NCBI GenBank assembly: GCA_902523515.1
Contig: CABYZT010000004.1
Coordinates: 1-64,000, forward strand
DNA from: an uncultured Pelagibacteraceae bacterium
GTDB lineage: Bacteria > Pseudomonadota > Alphaproteobacteria > Pelagibacterales > Pelagibacteraceae
DNA: 64,000 nt
Direction of reading: 5' to 3'
A program made the position numbers and the translations under genes. Each line of letters starts with the position of its first letter. Position 1 is the first letter of the stretch. Shown piece after piece: positions 62,488 through 64,000 of this stretch. The notes beneath the pieces are model-generated. The model ran no database searches. It was not told the DNA's origin and was given only the letters and a program-made list of their open reading frames with translations.

Positions 62488-63993
62488 ATGAATAATCTAA
62501 TAGTTTTAAACAAGAATGACAATGTGGGCGTTAGCCAATTTATTATTCCTGAAAAAACTAAAATTGAAGGTCATGAAATCAGCACTATTGATCCAATCCC
62601 TTTTGGACACAAAGTTTGTTTAAAAACTATTAAAAAAGGTGATCCAATCATAAAATATGATCAAATTATTGGATTTGCTTTAGATGATATTAAACCAGGA
62701 CAACATGTTCATTCTCATAATTTAGAATTCAGAGAATTTAAAAGAGATTTTAAAGTTACAGATAAAAAATATGTTATTGATGAAAAAGCAGACACCTTCT
62801 TTAATGGAATTTTAAGAGATAATGGACAGGTTGCTACCAGAAATTACATTGGAATTGTAAGTACTGTAAATTGCTCAGCTACTGTCACTAAAATGATAGT
62901 TGAGAGGATTAAATATTCTGACATTTTAAAAGATTATCCAAATATTGATGGGATAGTTCCGATTACTCACTCAACAGGATGTGGAATGAATACTGAAAGT
63001 GAAGGAATGGAAATTTTTCAAAGAACTATAGATGGATTTAAAAATCATCCCAATTTTTCTCATGTATTTGTTATTGGTTTAGGATGTGAATGTGCGCAAG
63101 TCAGTTTATTTGATGAATCATTAAAAAAACATGACCGAATTCATTTTCTAACAATCCAAGATGAAGGTGGAACAAAAAAAATAGTAGAGAAGGTATTGTC
63201 TCAAATTAAAAATTTGCTTTCAGAAGCTAATAATGTTCAAAGAACTTCACAACCAGTAAGTCATCTAACTTTAGCTCTTCAATGTGGTGGTTCAGATGGA
63301 TATTCAGGAATAACTGCAAATCCAGCACTAGGAGTTGCAGCAGATCTCTTGGTTAAAAAAGGTGGAAGTTCAATTTTATCTGAAACTCCAGAGATTTATG
63401 GAGCTGAACATTTATTAATTAATAGAGCAAGCTCACAAGAGACTGCTGATAAACTTATTAAAAGAATTGAATGGTGGAAACATTATACTTCAATTAATAA
63501 TAGTTCTATGGACAACAATCCTGCGCCAGGAAATAAAAAAGGTGGTCTAACAACCATATTAGAAAAATCCTTAGGCGCTGTTGCAAAAGGAGGAAACTCT
63601 ATCCTTCAAGATGTATTGCACTATGCAGAACCTTTAAAAAATAAAGGTTTTAATTTTATGGACTCTCCTGGTTACGATCCCGTATCTGTAACTGGTCAAG
63701 TTGCATCAGGTGCTAATGTTATTTGTTTTACAACAGGACGTGGATCTTGCTTTGGCTGTAAACCAGTTCCAAGTTTAAAACTTTCAACAAACTCAGCGAT
63801 GTTTGAAAGAATGTCAGAAGATATGGATATTAATTGTGGCACAATTGCTGAAGGAAAAGAAAAAGTTGAAGAAGTTGGTCAAAAAATATTTGAATTAGTT
63901 GTAAATACTGCTTCAGGGAATAAATCAAAAAGTGAAATCAACGGCTACGGTGATGAGGAGTTTAATCCTTGGCAAGTTGGTGTTGTAATGTAA
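62488..63993 (+). CDS. UxaA-family altronate/galactarate-type dehydratase
   Basis: About 501 residues from ATG 62488, which gives MNNLIVLNKNDNVGVSQ, the normal start of the SAF domain; an earlier in-frame start would add 12 residues. The SAF domain (about 1-85) is followed by the catalytic part with NGQVATRNYIGIVSTVNCSATV, HSTGCGMN, LALQCGGSDGYSGITANPALGVAAD and TTGRGSCFGCKPVPSLKLSTN. It removes water from altronate-like acids. It ends 7 bases before the window edge and appears complete. Confidence 0.9.
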   Translation: MNNLIVLNKNDNVGVSQFIIPEKTKIEGHEISTIDPIPFGHKVCLKTIKKGDPIIKYDQIIGFALDDIKPGQHVHSHNLEFREFKRDFKVTDKKYVIDEKADTFFNGILRDNGQVATRNYIGIVSTVNCSATVTKMIVERIKYSDILKDYPNIDGIVPITHSTGCGMNTESEGMEIFQRTIDGFKNHPNFSHVFVIGLGCECAQVSLFDESLKKHDRIHFLTIQDEGGTKKIVEKVLSQIKNLLSEANNVQRTSQPVSHLTLALQCGGSDGYSGITANPALGVAADLLVKKGGSSILSETPEIYGAEHLLINRASSQETADKLIKRIEWWKHYTSINNSSMDNNPAPGNKKGGLTTILEKSLGAVAKGGNSILQDVLHYAEPLKNKGFNFMDSPGYDPVSVTGQVASGANVICFTTGRGSCFGCKPVPSLKLSTNSAMFERMSEDMDINCGTIAEGKEKVEEVGQKIFELVVNTASGNKSKSEINGYGDEEFNPWQVGVVM

Positions 63994-64000
63994 TTTATTT

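Noticed and set aside
1..64000. Mobile elements, prophage genes or CRISPR arrays
   Set aside because: No transposase, integrase, phage gene or spaced direct repeats were seen on either strand.

Overview
The window is strongly AT-rich, with lysine- and asparagine-rich proteins, very short intergenic gaps and many genes that overlap by 1 to 26 bases. Together with the gene content (taurine-type and TRAP transporters, sugar ABC importers, many small single-domain proteins, no mobile elements), this points to a streamlined marine alphaproteobacterium of the SAR11 group (Pelagibacterales). That placement is an inference from style and content; no rRNA gene is present to confirm it. No stretch longer than about 300 bases lacks a gene; the longest gaps are under 200 bases.

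Bases 1-4397 hold the end of a surface-sugar cluster: rmlB (cut by the window edge), rmlA, a divergent NAD-sugar reductase, a His-type (Lys-less) DegT-fold 3-dehydratase and an rmlC-like epimerase. It probably makes a dTDP-linked deoxysugar. The cluster stops exactly at the 3' end of a tRNA-Met gene, as expected for the edge of a variable island. Then come guaC, a TPR plus O-GlcNAc-transferase-type protein and a small membrane protein.

Bases 8025-24089 carry a taurine-type module. On the minus strand are an omega-amino acid:pyruvate aminotransferase, alanine dehydrogenase and a dimethylglycine-dehydrogenase-like flavoprotein. Divergent from them is a TauABC importer whose permease has an unusual large insert. 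Further on are a 2OG-oxygenase, a GT17 glycosyltransferase, an Ldh_2-type dehydrogenase, a second small membrane protein, a double winged-helix regulator, a BASS transporter, a phosphotransacetylase and a HisD paralogue resembling sulfopropanediol dehydrogenase. Taken together these suggest organosulfonate and amino-acid use.

Bases 24086-39210 hold two carbohydrate-type ABC importers facing away from each other. One has a GH63-like glycosidase and the only ATPase; the other ends in a HAD-fold protein without its catalytic aspartates. Between them sits a compact set: two tandem-NTF2 (SnoaL-like) proteins, a bicupin and a MetE-C-like zinc methyltransferase. I find no named pathway that matches this set, and it is the best candidate here for an undescribed catabolic system.

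Bases 39207-52074 are mixed: LysE exporter, VOC protein, cysE-cysK, an operon of small proteins (cupin, two ferredoxin-like proteins, NTF2, DsbA-fold isomerase, two SMR proteins lacking the usual glutamate), DUF952, DUF924, an IMPase-family phosphatase, a GBBH/TauD oxygenase, an azoreductase, CcdA and PEP carboxylase.

Bases 52049-63993 are a sugar-acid block: a TRAP transporter, an SMP-30 lactonase, three dehydratases from three superfamilies (enolase, IlvD/Edd, UxaA), an SDR dehydrogenase, an FAH hydrolase, a GarR-like reductase and a 2-hydroxyacid dehydrogenase. This fits nonphosphorylative breakdown of fuconate- or rhamnonate-like acids to pyruvate plus lactate or similar products. A recurring theme is that all four solute-binding-protein genes are followed at once by a hairpin before the membrane-component genes.
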